Assembly: GCA_965231905.1 (NCBI GenBank)
Contig: CBDDOO010000001.1
Coordinates: 372,001 to 436,000, forward strand
DNA: 64,000 nucleotides
Reading direction: 5' to 3'
Origin: G963663315 sp965231905
Lineage (GTDB): Bacteria > Pseudomonadota > Gammaproteobacteria > Arenicellales > Poriferihabitantaceae
Position numbers and translations under genes: made by a program
Part shown: positions 1-8,452 of the stretch, piece after piece
Numbering within the stretch: the stretch's first letter is position 1
Layout of the letters: each line of letters begins with the position of its first letter
The notes under the pieces: generated by a model
The model's database searches: none
The model's input: the letters and a program-made list of their open reading frames with translations, nothing else
Told to the model about the DNA's origin: nothing

Positions 1-413
1 GTTATGGCAATGACCGCCTGTACGGAGGTTATGGCAATGATTATCTGTTCGGAGGCCCAGGCAACGACCGCCTGAACGGCGGCGAGGGCAACGATTGGAT
101 ACTCGGAGGCAGTGGCAATGACAAATTGGCCGGTAATGCCGGCTCGGACTTCATGAGTGGCGGGGACGGCGCGGATACCTACAAACTACGCGGGAACCGC
201 AAAAACCGCAAAGACCGCGATATTATCCTTGCTGATGAAACCGACAATATCGCTGATCAATTCAGCAACAAGGCTTTGGATCGTATCAACATCAACGATG
301 TCACTCTGCCAAGTATCGAGATCGGGGGACGGACATTTACGCTGGACGCGAGCATTCTGGCTGACCATGCCCACCGGGTAACCGGCGCGGATATTATCTA
401 CCGGAAGCCGTGA
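1..413 (+). CDS. RTX nonapeptide-repeat protein, C-terminal part (5' truncated by window edge)
   Basis: The reading frame is open from the left edge (first full codon at base 3) to the TGA ending at 413. It shows five to six consecutive calcium-binding nonapeptides of the GGxGNDxLx type, such as YGGYGNDYLF and NGGEGNDWIL. These are followed by a C-terminal domain of about 90 residues beginning near GADTYKLRG and ending ADIIYRKP. In known RTX proteins such repeats form a calcium-bound parallel beta roll outside the cell. The C-terminal domain is almost the same as that of the complete RTX protein at 24393-27053, so the two are paralogues. A TTG at 126 is only an internal codon. Function of the whole protein cannot be told from the tail. 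Confidence 0.85.
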   Translation, partial: YGNDRLYGGYGNDYLFGGPGNDRLNGGEGNDWILGGSGNDKLAGNAGSDFMSGGDGADTYKLRGNRKNRKDRDIILADETDNIADQFSNKALDRININDVTLPSIEIGGRTFTLDASILADHAHRVTGADIIYRKP

Positions 414-439
414 CCGCGACCAGTTAGAGAGAACAGACC

Positions 440-604
440 ATGACGATTACAACCGCGTTAATTTTGCTGATTGTTACCATTGTTGGTGTTGTTGGTGTTG
501 TTGGTGTAGGCGTGGCGCTGGCGGGCGTGATCATCCCGGCCAGCAATCGCCGTGGCCCGATGCGGGAACCTCCTGTGTTACAGCGCGACCGGCATCATTT
601 CTGA
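440..604 (+). CDS. small single-span membrane protein (54 aa) following the RTX gene
   Basis: An ATG at 440 lies 26 bases after the RTX stop, with a purine-rich stretch (agagaga) before it. The product is a hydrophobic helix of about 28 residues (rich in V, G, I, L) followed by ASNRRGP and a short basic tail. The end of the helix and the ASNR motif (ALAGVIIPASNR) match ALAGILVPASNR in the 91-residue protein at 27335-27610, which follows the other RTX gene. That one also has a coiled coil which is missing here. The shared position and motif are the main support that this short frame is real. Its stop overlaps the convergent gene at 595-1275 by 10 bases. No function is recognised. Confidence 0.55.
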   Translation: MTITTALILLIVTIVGVVGVVGVGVALAGVIIPASNRRGPMREPPVLQRDRHHF

Positions 605-1275
605 TATGCGGGACATGGTAAATATAAATCTCTGTTCTCGTTCGCGGACACGTAGAGCATGAAATTTATTTGTTTAACTCCATCCGAATTCGTGTTCCAA
701 TCGCCGGTATCAGGATTTTCCGGGCCGCTAAATGCATAAGTCCCCGGCCAATCTTCCAAGCTTCTGTCTATTGTATAATCCGGAAAGGGATCATCGCAAG
801 AGAGACTACCATTGACGAGTTTAATACGCAGATTGTTCTCAGCCTGGAAATTCATTAATATGACCCGGTACCCAGTAATCGGGAGCGATGTTACTGTTAT
901 TGATCCGGTGTAATTCCCCTGGAATTGTACAAGCAAAGTACCTCCAAAAGTCCATCGGCTTACTTCTGTCGCGTTTTGTGTCGCTAGTCTGTCCTGCGCA
1001 TCCAGAGCGTTCAGCGTTCCATCAGCTCCCGTTCCACCGCTTCCCGTTCCATCGTTTCCTGTTCCATCGTTTCCTGTTCCACCGCTTCCCGTTCCGCCGC
1101 TTCCCATTTCACCGCTTCCCGTTCCGCCGTTTGGCGAGACATCTGCATGAGCAGGCAATAATACGCTGTTTATAATCGGCTTATTCCATGCGGTGACGGC
1201 AACCCCTCCAACGGTCAGGCTCTTGATGATTTGTGATCTTTTCTGTAAGTCTGTCTTTTCTTCTTCTCGATTCAT
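595..1275 (-). CDS. exported protein with Gly/Thr-rich linker, unknown function
   Basis: The 226-residue product starts with a charged stretch, a KRSQIIKSL segment, a hydrophobic run and a cleavage-like LLPAHA site near residue 44. This resembles exported proteins of proteobacteria that have a Tat-like or Sec signal, though a true twin arginine is lacking. Residues ~48-85 are a low-complexity linker made of repeated GTG(S/N)(G/D)G units. The remainder (~90-226) looks like a compact, beta-rich globular domain with two cysteines (SCDD and PCPAYQ). I recognise no family. It is convergent with the small membrane gene at 440-604 and divergent from the methyltransferase at 1386. Confidence 0.6.
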   Translation of the reverse strand: MNREEEKTDLQKRSQIIKSLTVGGVAVTAWNKPIINSVLLPAHADVSPNGGTGSGEMGSGGTGSGGTGNDGTGNDGTGSGGTGADGTLNALDAQDRLATQNATEVSRWTFGGTLLVQFQGNYTGSITVTSLPITGYRVILMNFQAENNLRIKLVNGSLSCDDPFPDYTIDRSLEDWPGTYAFSGPENPDTGDWNTNSDGVKQINFMLYVSANENRDLYLPCPAYQK

Positions 1276-1322
1276 GACTATGGTCGAATAGTGAATGTAT
1301 GTTATTGTGCCGGGACATCATT

Positions 1323-1350
1323 TTGATTTTCGCGAATGAACCTATATCAT
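1323..1350 (+). promoter_or_regulatory. candidate sigma-70 promoter for the methyltransferase gene
   Basis: TTGATT (1323-1328) and TATCAT (1345-1350) are separated by 16 bases, a reasonable -35/-10 pair. They lie in the divergent spacer, about 36 bases upstream of the ATG at 1386. The match is by eye only; nothing else shows promoter use. Confidence 0.4.
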
Positions 1351-1385
1351 AATAGTCTGCCAGTGACAATCTTCCAGCAACAGAC

Positions 1386-2213
1386 ATGACTGACGACATA
1401 GCGGCCATGAAGCTCTACCATCAGGTAGACCGGGTATTCAATGAGTTGGACTCCCTCGGGATCAAGGATCAGGACCCGGTCGATGTATCCGTGTTGAGCG
1501 CTTATGATCAATACCATTATCTGGGCACCGATGCCGTGGATGAGGCGATTGAAAAGCTGAATATCAGTTCAAACATGGAAATCATGGAAATCGGTTCTGG
1601 AATCGGTGGCCCGGCGCGCTATCTTGCACATACTTCCGGGTGCAGGGTGACTGCTCTGGAACTGCAACCGGAATTGAATGCCACGGCGATGAAACTGACA
1701 GCCCGTTGTCGCCTCCAGGACAAGGTGACCCATCTGTGCGGCGACATACTTGATGGCCCTCCAGAGAACAGACAATATGACGCGCTGGTCAGTTGGCTTA
1801 CCTTTCTGCATATTCCCGACCGCCCCGCTCTCTACCGAAACTGCTTCGCCGCCTTGAAGCCCGGTGCCGGCCTCTATGTTGAAGATTATTTTGAGCGCAA
1901 TCCCCTGAGCGATCAGGAGAAACAGGTATTGAGCCGGGAAGTCCACTGTGACCGTGTTCCGACTATGGCTGAGTATTTTGATGAGCTTTGTGAGGCGGGA
2001 TTTACCCGAATCGGGCTGGTGGACAAATCAGCCGAATGGACCCGGTTTGTCGTCGAGCGGCAATCCGCCTTCGAAAATGCCAGGGAGCGCAACGAAGACC
2101 TGCACGGGAAAAAGATCGTGAATGGCCTGTCGGAGTTTTACAGCGCCATTGTCAATCTGTTTACGGCCGGGAATCTCGGCGGAATCTGCTTCACGGCCTG
2201 GAAACCCGGATAA
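1386..2213 (+). CDS. class I SAM-dependent methyltransferase
   Basis: The 275-residue product has a class I methyltransferase core. Motif I is EIGSGIGGPARYLA (around residues 68-81), followed by an acidic strand end (TALELQPE) that would hold the SAM ribose, and a motif IV-like YDALVSWLTFLHI. The GSGxGGPAR form of motif I is typical of the phosphoethanolamine / sarcosine-dimethylglycine / tocopherol methyltransferase group, so a small amine or similar substrate is likely but not shown. It lies 103 bases upstream of the ABC transporter binding-protein gene in the same direction, so it may act on or produce the transported compound. A related enzyme with the same motif is at 59792-60649. Confidence 0.8.
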   Translation: MTDDIAAMKLYHQVDRVFNELDSLGIKDQDPVDVSVLSAYDQYHYLGTDAVDEAIEKLNISSNMEIMEIGSGIGGPARYLAHTSGCRVTALELQPELNATAMKLTARCRLQDKVTHLCGDILDGPPENRQYDALVSWLTFLHIPDRPALYRNCFAALKPGAGLYVEDYFERNPLSDQEKQVLSREVHCDRVPTMAEYFDELCEAGFTRIGLVDKSAEWTRFVVERQSAFENARERNEDLHGKKIVNGLSEFYSAIVNLFTAGNLGGICFTAWKPG

Positions 2214-2316
2214 AGTATGACAGGACAATCACGGGGTATTGTCTCCCTGATCAAGCGGGGGCAGGCTCTGCGAATATTCTAATTCAAACAATCCCTGTAT
2301 GACAGGAGGAGAAAAG

Positions 2317-3621
2317 ATGAAAACGAAAAACAGTCACATCAATCCCGCAAAAAGAGCGACCCTGAAGAAAGCGGGAACCGTAGCGGCGCTCGCCGCCGCG
2401 GCCCAGTTCAACCCCGCAATGACCGCCTGGGTCTATGGTTCCGACCAGCCGATCAAGGTTGGCATGCAATTACACAGAACCGGAATCGGCGCCTCTTATG
2501 GCCGATGGTATGAGCGCACTGCTGCGGCGGCGGCCCGGATCATAAACGACGAAGGCGGGATTAACGGCCGTCCGCTGGAACTGGTGATCGAGGATGATGG
2601 TACGGACCCCAGGCGTGGCGCGGAAGTGATCGAAAAATTCGCGACCCTGCATAAAGTGGATGTCGCTTATGGTACCCTGTTTTCCCATGTGGTTATCGGC
2701 TCCTCCCCCCGGGCCGGGGAACTGAAACTGCCCTATTATGTGGTATCCGAAGGTCATCACGTTGCCTCGGGCAGCCTGAATCGTTATGTGTTCCAACCCG
2801 GAATAACCGATGTCAGATCCCAGGTTATTTCCATGGCGCCCTGGGTAGCGGAAAATCTGGGCAAGAAGGTCACCATGATTTTCCCGGACTTTGCGTTCGG
2901 TCATGACCATCGGGACTATTTCTCCGCCGCGATCCAGGAACAGGGCGGCGAAGTACTTGAATTGATTGCGGTTCCTCCCACCGAGTCCTCGTTTACCCGG
3001 TATCTGCCCAGAATACCCTCGGATACCGAAGTGCTTTATCACGTCATGGTCGGGCCGGGCGTGCTCACATTCGTCAAGGAAATGGGTCAGCATTTCGGCA
3101 GTAACCGTCCGCAGATTTTTGGTTTTATCGATTCTCTGGAGGCGGTTGATCTGGCTACCCCCCAGCTTGAGTTTCTGGAAGGCACCCATTTCTGGGAGGC
3201 TTACCCCCGTTATGCCCAGACCGGGCAAAGCGAGTATGACGCCTTTTATCGTCAGGCTGTAGGGGTGGACCAGAACGGCGCCAGCGTGAACGATGCCCGC
3301 GATGTATCGACCTATTCCCACATGTTCGGTTGCTGGGAAACCCTGTTCATTATCAAACAGGCGATGGAAATAAGCGGCTATTCAGAGCAGAGCGCGGCGC
3401 ACAAAAAGGCGTTGATCGAAGCTACGGAATCCTTGCAGGAATTTTCCGAAGGCCGGAACCATCCCCAGGGGAACAAGGTTTTCAATAGCAGAATTCACCA
3501 GAGTTTCGGTCATCAGAACATCTCCCGGGTTGAAGGTGGCCGCCTCAAGGTGGTTCACAGGACATCCATCGAAGACGGCCTGTACGAACCCGAAGCCGAC
3601 TACACGCAGATGGCGCTTTAG
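2317..3621 (+). CDS. ABC transporter substrate-binding protein, branched-chain amino acid/amide type
   Basis: The product (434 aa from the ATG at 2317) is a periplasmic binding protein of the Leu/Ile/Val-binding (Peripla_BP_6) type, beginning IKVGMQLHRTG after an N-terminal export signal with basic residues (PAKRATLKKAG) and an Ala-rich hydrophobic stretch. It contains the expected INDEGGINGRPLELVIEDD segment of this family, where a new strand follows the bound ligand loop. An ATG at 2299 is also in frame, but an AGGAGGA (2304-2310) seven bases before 2317 fixes the likely start. The permease and ATPase genes follow. The substrate could be an amino acid, amide, urea or another small polar compound; the sequence does not decide. 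Confidence 0.88.
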   Translation: MKTKNSHINPAKRATLKKAGTVAALAAAAQFNPAMTAWVYGSDQPIKVGMQLHRTGIGASYGRWYERTAAAAARIINDEGGINGRPLELVIEDDGTDPRRGAEVIEKFATLHKVDVAYGTLFSHVVIGSSPRAGELKLPYYVVSEGHHVASGSLNRYVFQPGITDVRSQVISMAPWVAENLGKKVTMIFPDFAFGHDHRDYFSAAIQEQGGEVLELIAVPPTESSFTRYLPRIPSDTEVLYHVMVGPGVLTFVKEMGQHFGSNRPQIFGFIDSLEAVDLATPQLEFLEGTHFWEAYPRYAQTGQSEYDAFYRQAVGVDQNGASVNDARDVSTYSHMFGCWETLFIIKQAMEISGYSEQSAAHKKALIEATESLQEFSEGRNHPQGNKVFNSRIHQSFGHQNISRVEGGRLKVVHRTSIEDGLYEPEADYTQMAL

Positions 3622-3641
3622 ACATTGAAACGCTGTGGACG

Positions 3642-3666
3642 GCCAACCCCTTGAAACGGGGTTGGC
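3642..3666 (+). promoter_or_regulatory. stem-loop between binding-protein and permease genes
   Basis: GCCAACCCC (3642-3650) and GGGGTTGGC (3658-3666) form a perfect 9-bp stem with a 7-base loop, 20 bases after the binding-protein stop. No T-run follows, so it is not a classical intrinsic terminator. A hairpin in this place commonly protects the upstream mRNA and keeps binding protein in excess over the membrane parts; that role is inferred here. Confidence 0.6.
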
Positions 3667-3720
3667 TGGCGCTTCGATCAGCCTCCCGTAGTCGAACAAG
3701 CTGAAAAACCGGGTTCTTTC

Positions 3721-4602
3721 GTGGATTTCGGACCATTCCTGTTTCTCGCCTCCCTGGAAGGGCTGGTACAGGCGGCGGTACTGAGCCTGACGGCGCTGGG
3801 ACTGTGCCTGGTGTTCGGAGTCATGCGCGTCGTCAATGTCGCGCATGGGGAGTTTTATATGCTGGGCGCCGTTCTGGCCTGGTGGGTCACCAGTTTGTTT
3901 CCGGTTCATCCCGCCGCCGGATTTCTGGCGGCGTTGGTGATCGGTCCGGCCCTGGTTGGAGTCATTGCCTTTTGCAGCGAAAGGCTGGTTCTTGAAAAGA
4001 TCGACTACAATCCCGAAGCCACAATCGTCGCCACAATCGGGGTTTTGTATATTCTGCAGCAGTCCGCCCTGCTGTTGTTTGGCCCCGACGCCAGACCGGT
4101 GCAGCCACCCCTGTATTTTCGGGTTGACTTCCCCTGGTTCGGCTATTCCGGTTACAAGCTCCTGGTCGTTGCCATGGCCATTGTTATCCTGCTGGGCAGT
4201 TGGTATGCGCTCAGCCGAACCCGGGCCGGTCTGATCATGCGCGCCACACAGGTCGATGGAGAGATGGCGCAAGCCTTCGGTATTCCGGTGAACCGTGTAT
4301 ATGGCTGGGTTTTCGCGGTGGGAGCCATGTTTGCGGCGCTGGCGGCGGTTCTGATTGTCCCGATTCGTCAGGCCCACTACCTGATGGGTCTTGACCCGTT
4401 GCTGCTGTCATTTATCGTGGTCATTACCGGCGGGCTCGGGAGTATCCGCGGAACTATATTGGCGGCGATCATCATCGGTATGAGCGATGGCGTCATTTCC
4501 ATGTTCTTTTCCCCTACGCTGGCGAAGATGGCCGCCACATTTCTGGTTGCCATGGTGCTGGTGTTCAAACCCGAAGGGCTGTTCGGGGTCAGGGAGCGAT
4601 GA
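3721..4602 (+). CDS. livH: ABC transporter permease, LivH family
   Basis: The 293-residue product is a polytopic inner membrane protein of the LivH family, one half of the translocation channel for the binding protein at 2317-3621. It shows the family pattern GLCLVFGVMRVVNVAHGEF near residue 30 and a C-terminal GGLGSIRGTILAAIIIGM segment with the EAA-like loop. The start is a GTG at 3721 with a poor ribosome site; no better in-frame ATG lies close by. The last four bases (ATGA) overlap the start of livM, so the two are translationally coupled. The name reflects family only; the substrate is unknown. Confidence 0.88.
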   Translation: MDFGPFLFLASLEGLVQAAVLSLTALGLCLVFGVMRVVNVAHGEFYMLGAVLAWWVTSLFPVHPAAGFLAALVIGPALVGVIAFCSERLVLEKIDYNPEATIVATIGVLYILQQSALLLFGPDARPVQPPLYFRVDFPWFGYSGYKLLVVAMAIVILLGSWYALSRTRAGLIMRATQVDGEMAQAFGIPVNRVYGWVFAVGAMFAALAAVLIVPIRQAHYLMGLDPLLLSFIVVITGGLGSIRGTILAAIIIGMSDGVISMFFSPTLAKMAATFLVAMVLVFKPEGLFGVRER

Positions 4603-5561
4603 ACGCGCTTGCCAAAAGGAAGTCCCTTCTGCTCCATGCCACGGTCATTGCGGTTCTTTTCTGCCTGCAATTCGTCCTGCCGGAATACCATCATCTGATC
4701 GCTACCCGGATCATGGTGCTGGCGGTTTTCGCCATGGGATTCAATGTCCTTTTCGGTTATACCGGATTGCTGAGTCTCGGTCATGCCTTGTTTTTCGCCA
4801 CCGGGCTGTATGCCGCGGGCCTGACTGTTTATCATCTGGAATGGGGCGTGGCCTCCGCATTCGTTTTCGCTATATTCACCGGCGCTCTCGTCTCTGCATT
4901 GGTTGGCGCCATCGCATTGCGTACCCGTGGCGTGGCGTTCATGATCGTTACGCTGATGTTTGCCCAGGTGGCTTATCTGGCCACTCTGCATTTCACGACC
5001 TGGACCCGCGGTGATGAGGGGTTGGTCCTTCCCGAGTCGGCGCGAAGCATGGAACTGATGGGGTTACAGTTCAACCTGACAGACCCCGCTACCCGGTATT
5101 TTATCGCGTGGACCCTGCTGACCGTCTGTCTGATCATTATTTATCGCCTGGTCAATGGTCCCACCGGCAGGGCCTTGATCGCAATCCGCGAAAATGAAGA
5201 AAGAACCCGCATGCTGGGTTACAATACCTTTGCCATCAAGCTCAAGGCTGTGGTCATATCGGGAACGCTGTCCGCCGGCGCCGGCGCCGCATACTCCCTG
5301 TTGTTTGCCTATATCGGATCCTCTTTCGCGAGTATCCAGTATTCCATTGATGTCCTGCTGTTCACCCTTGTGGGGGGCGCCGGGACGGTACTGGGTCCAC
5401 TGGTGGGCAGTTTCATGATGTTTTACCTGATTGACATTGCCAGCAACTATACCGCCGCCTGGCTGCTTGTCACCGGGGCTGTACTCATATTTCTGATCCT
5501 TTACTTCCCCAAAGGCATTCTGGGCGCCGTGCGGGAACGGTGGATCGCCTGGTTGCCGTAA
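4599..5561 (+). CDS. livM: ABC transporter permease, LivM family
   Basis: The 320-residue product is the second membrane subunit of the transporter. The family pattern FNVLFGYTGLLSLGHALFF is at residues ~48-66, and the late segment VGGAGTVLGPLVGS matches the conserved cytoplasmic loop that contacts the ATPases. About eight to ten hydrophobic segments are visible. It overlaps livH by four bases at its start and livG by one base at its end (TAATG), so this is a tight operon. Confidence 0.88.
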   Translation: MNALAKRKSLLLHATVIAVLFCLQFVLPEYHHLIATRIMVLAVFAMGFNVLFGYTGLLSLGHALFFATGLYAAGLTVYHLEWGVASAFVFAIFTGALVSALVGAIALRTRGVAFMIVTLMFAQVAYLATLHFTTWTRGDEGLVLPESARSMELMGLQFNLTDPATRYFIAWTLLTVCLIIIYRLVNGPTGRALIAIRENEERTRMLGYNTFAIKLKAVVISGTLSAGAGAAYSLLFAYIGSSFASIQYSIDVLLFTLVGGAGTVLGPLVGSFMMFYLIDIASNYTAAWLLVTGAVLIFLILYFPKGILGAVRERWIAWLP

Positions 5562-6295
5562 TGCTGATCGAAACCCGCAACCTGTCCCGGTCGTTTGGCG
5601 GATTGCAGGCTGTCCGGGGTGTGGACTTCTCGGTTAATGTCGGAGAGGTGCGGTCGATCATCGGTCCCAATGGCGCTGGAAAGACGACCCTGGCCAGCCT
5701 CATATCCGGGAGATTGTCGGCTGACAAGGGATCAATCCGGCTTGCCGGGAAAGAAATCACGCCTTTGCCGACCTGGCAGAGAGTGCGGCTCGGCATTGCC
5801 TATACCTTTCAAATCACCAGCATCTATCCGGCCCTGTCGGTTTTTGAGAATGTCGCTATCGCCGCGCAACTGCGAACGCAACTCCGGCAACCCGCCGATG
5901 CCGCCAGCCCGGCCCGGTCTGTGGATGAGATCGTGGTCGAGTGTCTGGACAGGGTAGGGCTCCGTATCGACCCGCGGCAAAAGGCGGGAGAAACCGCCTA
6001 CGGTCACCAGCGACTGCTGGAAATAGCCATGGGACTGGCGCTGCGCCCGGTACTGCTGATACTGGACGAACCCACCCAGGGACTGTCTGACGGAGAGACG
6101 GAAGTGTTCAAATCCCTGATCCGGGAAATCAGACAATCTACTACAATCCTGCTGATTGAACATAATGTCCCGGTGGTTACTTCCCTGTCGGACCGGATTA
6201 CGGTCATGAATCAGGGCGCCATACTGGCTGAGGGCGCTCCCGATGAAATCCAGCGCAACGATGCAGTCCAGACTGCCTATCTGGGACGTGTGTGA
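5561..6295 (+). CDS. livG: ABC transporter ATP-binding protein, LivG family
   Basis: The 244-residue product carries Walker A GPNGAGKT (near residue 36), a Q-loop (TFQITS), a divergent signature region (AYGHQRLLEIAMGL, where LSGGQ would be expected), Walker B LLILDEPTQGL and the H-loop IEHN. This is the LivG type, in which the signature is often YGxQR. The start chosen is the ATG at 5561, which shares a base with the livM stop; an in-frame GTG at 5540 inside livM is less likely. It pairs with livF to power the transporter. Confidence 0.9.
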   Translation: MLIETRNLSRSFGGLQAVRGVDFSVNVGEVRSIIGPNGAGKTTLASLISGRLSADKGSIRLAGKEITPLPTWQRVRLGIAYTFQITSIYPALSVFENVAIAAQLRTQLRQPADAASPARSVDEIVVECLDRVGLRIDPRQKAGETAYGHQRLLEIAMGLALRPVLLILDEPTQGLSDGETEVFKSLIREIRQSTTILLIEHNVPVVTSLSDRITVMNQGAILAEGAPDEIQRNDAVQTAYLGRV

Positions 6296-6299
6296 GCGT

Positions 6300-7010
6300 A
6301 TGTTTTCAGCAAGACAGGTCAACGCCGGGTATACCTCCGACAGTCACGTGATCCGGGATGTTTCATTTGAACTGGAAAAGGGGGAGGTGCTTTGCCTGCT
6401 GGGTCGAAACGGCGCCGGAAAAACATCCCTGTTGAAAACCATCATGGGCCTGATGCCATTTCGCTCAGGGGAAATTCGGTTGAACGGGGTTGGGTTGAAC
6501 GCCCTGAAGGCGCACGAAATTCCCGCTCATGGGGTGGGCTATGTGCCCCAGGGGAGGCGGCTGTTTGCTGAATTGACCGTGGCGGAGAACCTTGAGATCG
6601 GCCTGTTGCTGAAAAAACAGGAAAAGCGCCTTCTGGATCAGGCGCTGGACCTGTTCCCGACGCTTCGAGCGCGGTTCAACCAGATTTCCGGCACATTGAG
6701 CGGCGGGGAACAACAAATGCTGGCTATGGCCAGGGCATTGTGTCTGCATCCTTCTCTGCTTTTGCTGGATGAACCGACCGAAGGGCTGATGCCCTCCATG
6801 ATTTCAACGATTCGGAGCGTCATCAGCCGACTCGCCGGGGAAGGGGTTGGCGTCCTTCTCGTGGAACAACGAATTGATGCTGTGCTGGGGGTCGCTGACC
6901 GCGTCGCATTCATGGAGAACGGGGTACTGCACAAATCCCTGGATGTGGCGGAAGTGGAACACGATGAAGAGCTGATCCGGCGTTACATCGGTATCGGGCG
7001 GGCTGATTGA
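6300..7010 (+). CDS. livF: ABC transporter ATP-binding protein, LivF family
   Basis: The 236-residue product has Walker A GRNGAGKT, the LivF-type GYVPQGRRLFAELTVAENL segment, the signature LSGGEQQM, Walker B LLLLDEPTEGL and a VEQR H-loop variant (Q-R where many ABC proteins have H). In-frame codons run back to 6243 inside livG, but the ATG at 6300, five bases after the livG stop, gives the normal LivF length. It is followed by an overlapping membrane protein gene. Confidence 0.9.
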   Translation: MFSARQVNAGYTSDSHVIRDVSFELEKGEVLCLLGRNGAGKTSLLKTIMGLMPFRSGEIRLNGVGLNALKAHEIPAHGVGYVPQGRRLFAELTVAENLEIGLLLKKQEKRLLDQALDLFPTLRARFNQISGTLSGGEQQMLAMARALCLHPSLLLLDEPTEGLMPSMISTIRSVISRLAGEGVGVLLVEQRIDAVLGVADRVAFMENGVLHKSLDVAEVEHDEELIRRYIGIGRAD

Positions 7011-8416
7011 AATTCGGACTGCCAACGTGGTTATTATTGGCCGGCTGGAGCCTCTGCCCGGCTGACGTTTTGGCCCACAGCGCCGAACGCGGGCTGATTC
7101 TGCTGCTCCCGACCGAACTCTACATAATCGGTGGGGCGCTGGCCGTTTTGCTGTCTTTTATCGTGTTGGCCGTCATTCCTCATGATTTTTTCAAGCGCCT
7201 GGCGGGTCACAGTCAGACGATAAGGGGAATTTCAGGGCTTCCTGTTGTACCTTTCAGCCTGGGGTCGACTCTGGTTCTCGCCTTTTTGATCATCACTGGC
7301 ATCGAAGGCTCCCGGGACCCGTTGCTGAATCCACTGCCCATCACGGTCTGGACTCTGTTCTGGGTCCTGTTCACCCTCCTGCAATGTGTTACCGGCAATC
7401 TCTGGGGTTACTTCAATCCCTGGAGCGGCATGGCCTGGGGAGTTCGGCGGGTTTTTTGTCTCAAACCCCGGTATGCGGCGCTGCCGGAAGGATTTGGATA
7501 TTTCCCGGCGATGATCCTGTTCGCGGGATTTGCCTGGTTTGAACTGGTTGACCCGGCCCCGGAAGACCCCGACCGGCTGGCCTGGATGGTTCTGGCCTGG
7601 TGGCTGATCAATCTGATTGCGGTATTGATATACGGCGAGGAAAAATGGTTTGAGCGCGGCGAGCCTTTTGCCATTTTCTTTCGCCTGATCGGGAAACTTT
7701 CGCCATTTCAGCCCGACGGCGGCAACGGCGGAAAAATCAGGATAATGGTTCCCGGATCAGCCATCAGTACCCTGCCCGCCCTGCCTCTTTCCGGCGCTCT
7801 TTTCGTGCTGTTGACCCTGAGCGCGGTTTCCTTTGACGGTCTTTCGGGAACCTTCTTCTGGTTGAGCCTGATTGGGGTCAACCCGCTGGAATTCCCCGGC
7901 AGAAGCTCGGTGATGTTCGACAATTCCCTGGGGCTGGCTGGCGGATTCGGGTTGCTGGTTCTGCTGTATCTGGCGTGTGTGTACGCGGGTTGGAAAATGG
8001 CGGGGGTAAAAATCGGCTTTGTGGAGGTTGCCGGGAGACTGGTGTACTCCATTATTCCCATATCCCTGGTGTTTCATTGCGCCCACTACCTGACCCGGAT
8101 TCTGGTCAACGTCCAGTATGCCTTTCTCGCCTGGAATGATCCGTTGTCCCGGGACTGGAACCTGCTCGGCGCCAGTCACTTTCATGTCACCACTTCATTT
8201 TTTAATCATCTTGATGCGGTGGCCCTGATATGGGGCGTGCAGACGGCGGTCATCGTTCTTGGGCATGTGATTGGTATTTTCATCGCCCATGTCATCGCGC
8301 TGGGCATTTATAAGTCCCCCCGAACCGCGGTCAGGAGCCAGGTGTTTCCGGCTATACTGATGGTAGGTTATACGGTGTTTGGATTGTGGCTGCTGTCCAC
8401 TGCCGCCATCGGGTGA
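7007..8416 (+). CDS. polytopic membrane protein, unknown function
   Basis: The 469-residue product starts with a TTG that overlaps the livF stop (TTGA), so it is coupled to the transporter operon. After a signal-like first segment ending ADVLAHSAERG it has about ten to twelve hydrophobic helices. Visible polar patches are NLWGYFNPWSG, FHCAHYLTRIL and SHFHVTTSFFNHLDAVALIWG, with several His residues near membrane ends that could bind metal or heme. I recognise it only as resembling large membrane proteins of proteobacteria and actinobacteria with no agreed role (some database entries call them fenitrothion-hydrolase-like, which I would not trust). Its place suggests a function with the uptake system. 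Confidence 0.7.
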   Translation: MKFGLPTWLLLAGWSLCPADVLAHSAERGLILLLPTELYIIGGALAVLLSFIVLAVIPHDFFKRLAGHSQTIRGISGLPVVPFSLGSTLVLAFLIITGIEGSRDPLLNPLPITVWTLFWVLFTLLQCVTGNLWGYFNPWSGMAWGVRRVFCLKPRYAALPEGFGYFPAMILFAGFAWFELVDPAPEDPDRLAWMVLAWWLINLIAVLIYGEEKWFERGEPFAIFFRLIGKLSPFQPDGGNGGKIRIMVPGSAISTLPALPLSGALFVLLTLSAVSFDGLSGTFFWLSLIGVNPLEFPGRSSVMFDNSLGLAGGFGLLVLLYLACVYAGWKMAGVKIGFVEVAGRLVYSIIPISLVFHCAHYLTRILVNVQYAFLAWNDPLSRDWNLLGASHFHVTTSFFNHLDAVALIWGVQTAVIVLGHVIGIFIAHVIALGIYKSPRTAVRSQVFPAILMVGYTVFGLWLLSTAAIG

Positions 8417-8452
8417 AGGTTGGGGAACACTTGGAAAAAACCGGAAAGACAC

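Noticed and set aside
888..1175. Plus-strand frame rich in FHRFPFHRF repeats
   Set aside because: It is the reverse reading of the GTG linker of the exported protein at 595-1275.
3382..4377. Minus-strand frame of 331 codons opposite the liv genes
   Set aside because: Gln/Arg/His-rich shadow of the binding-protein and permease genes.
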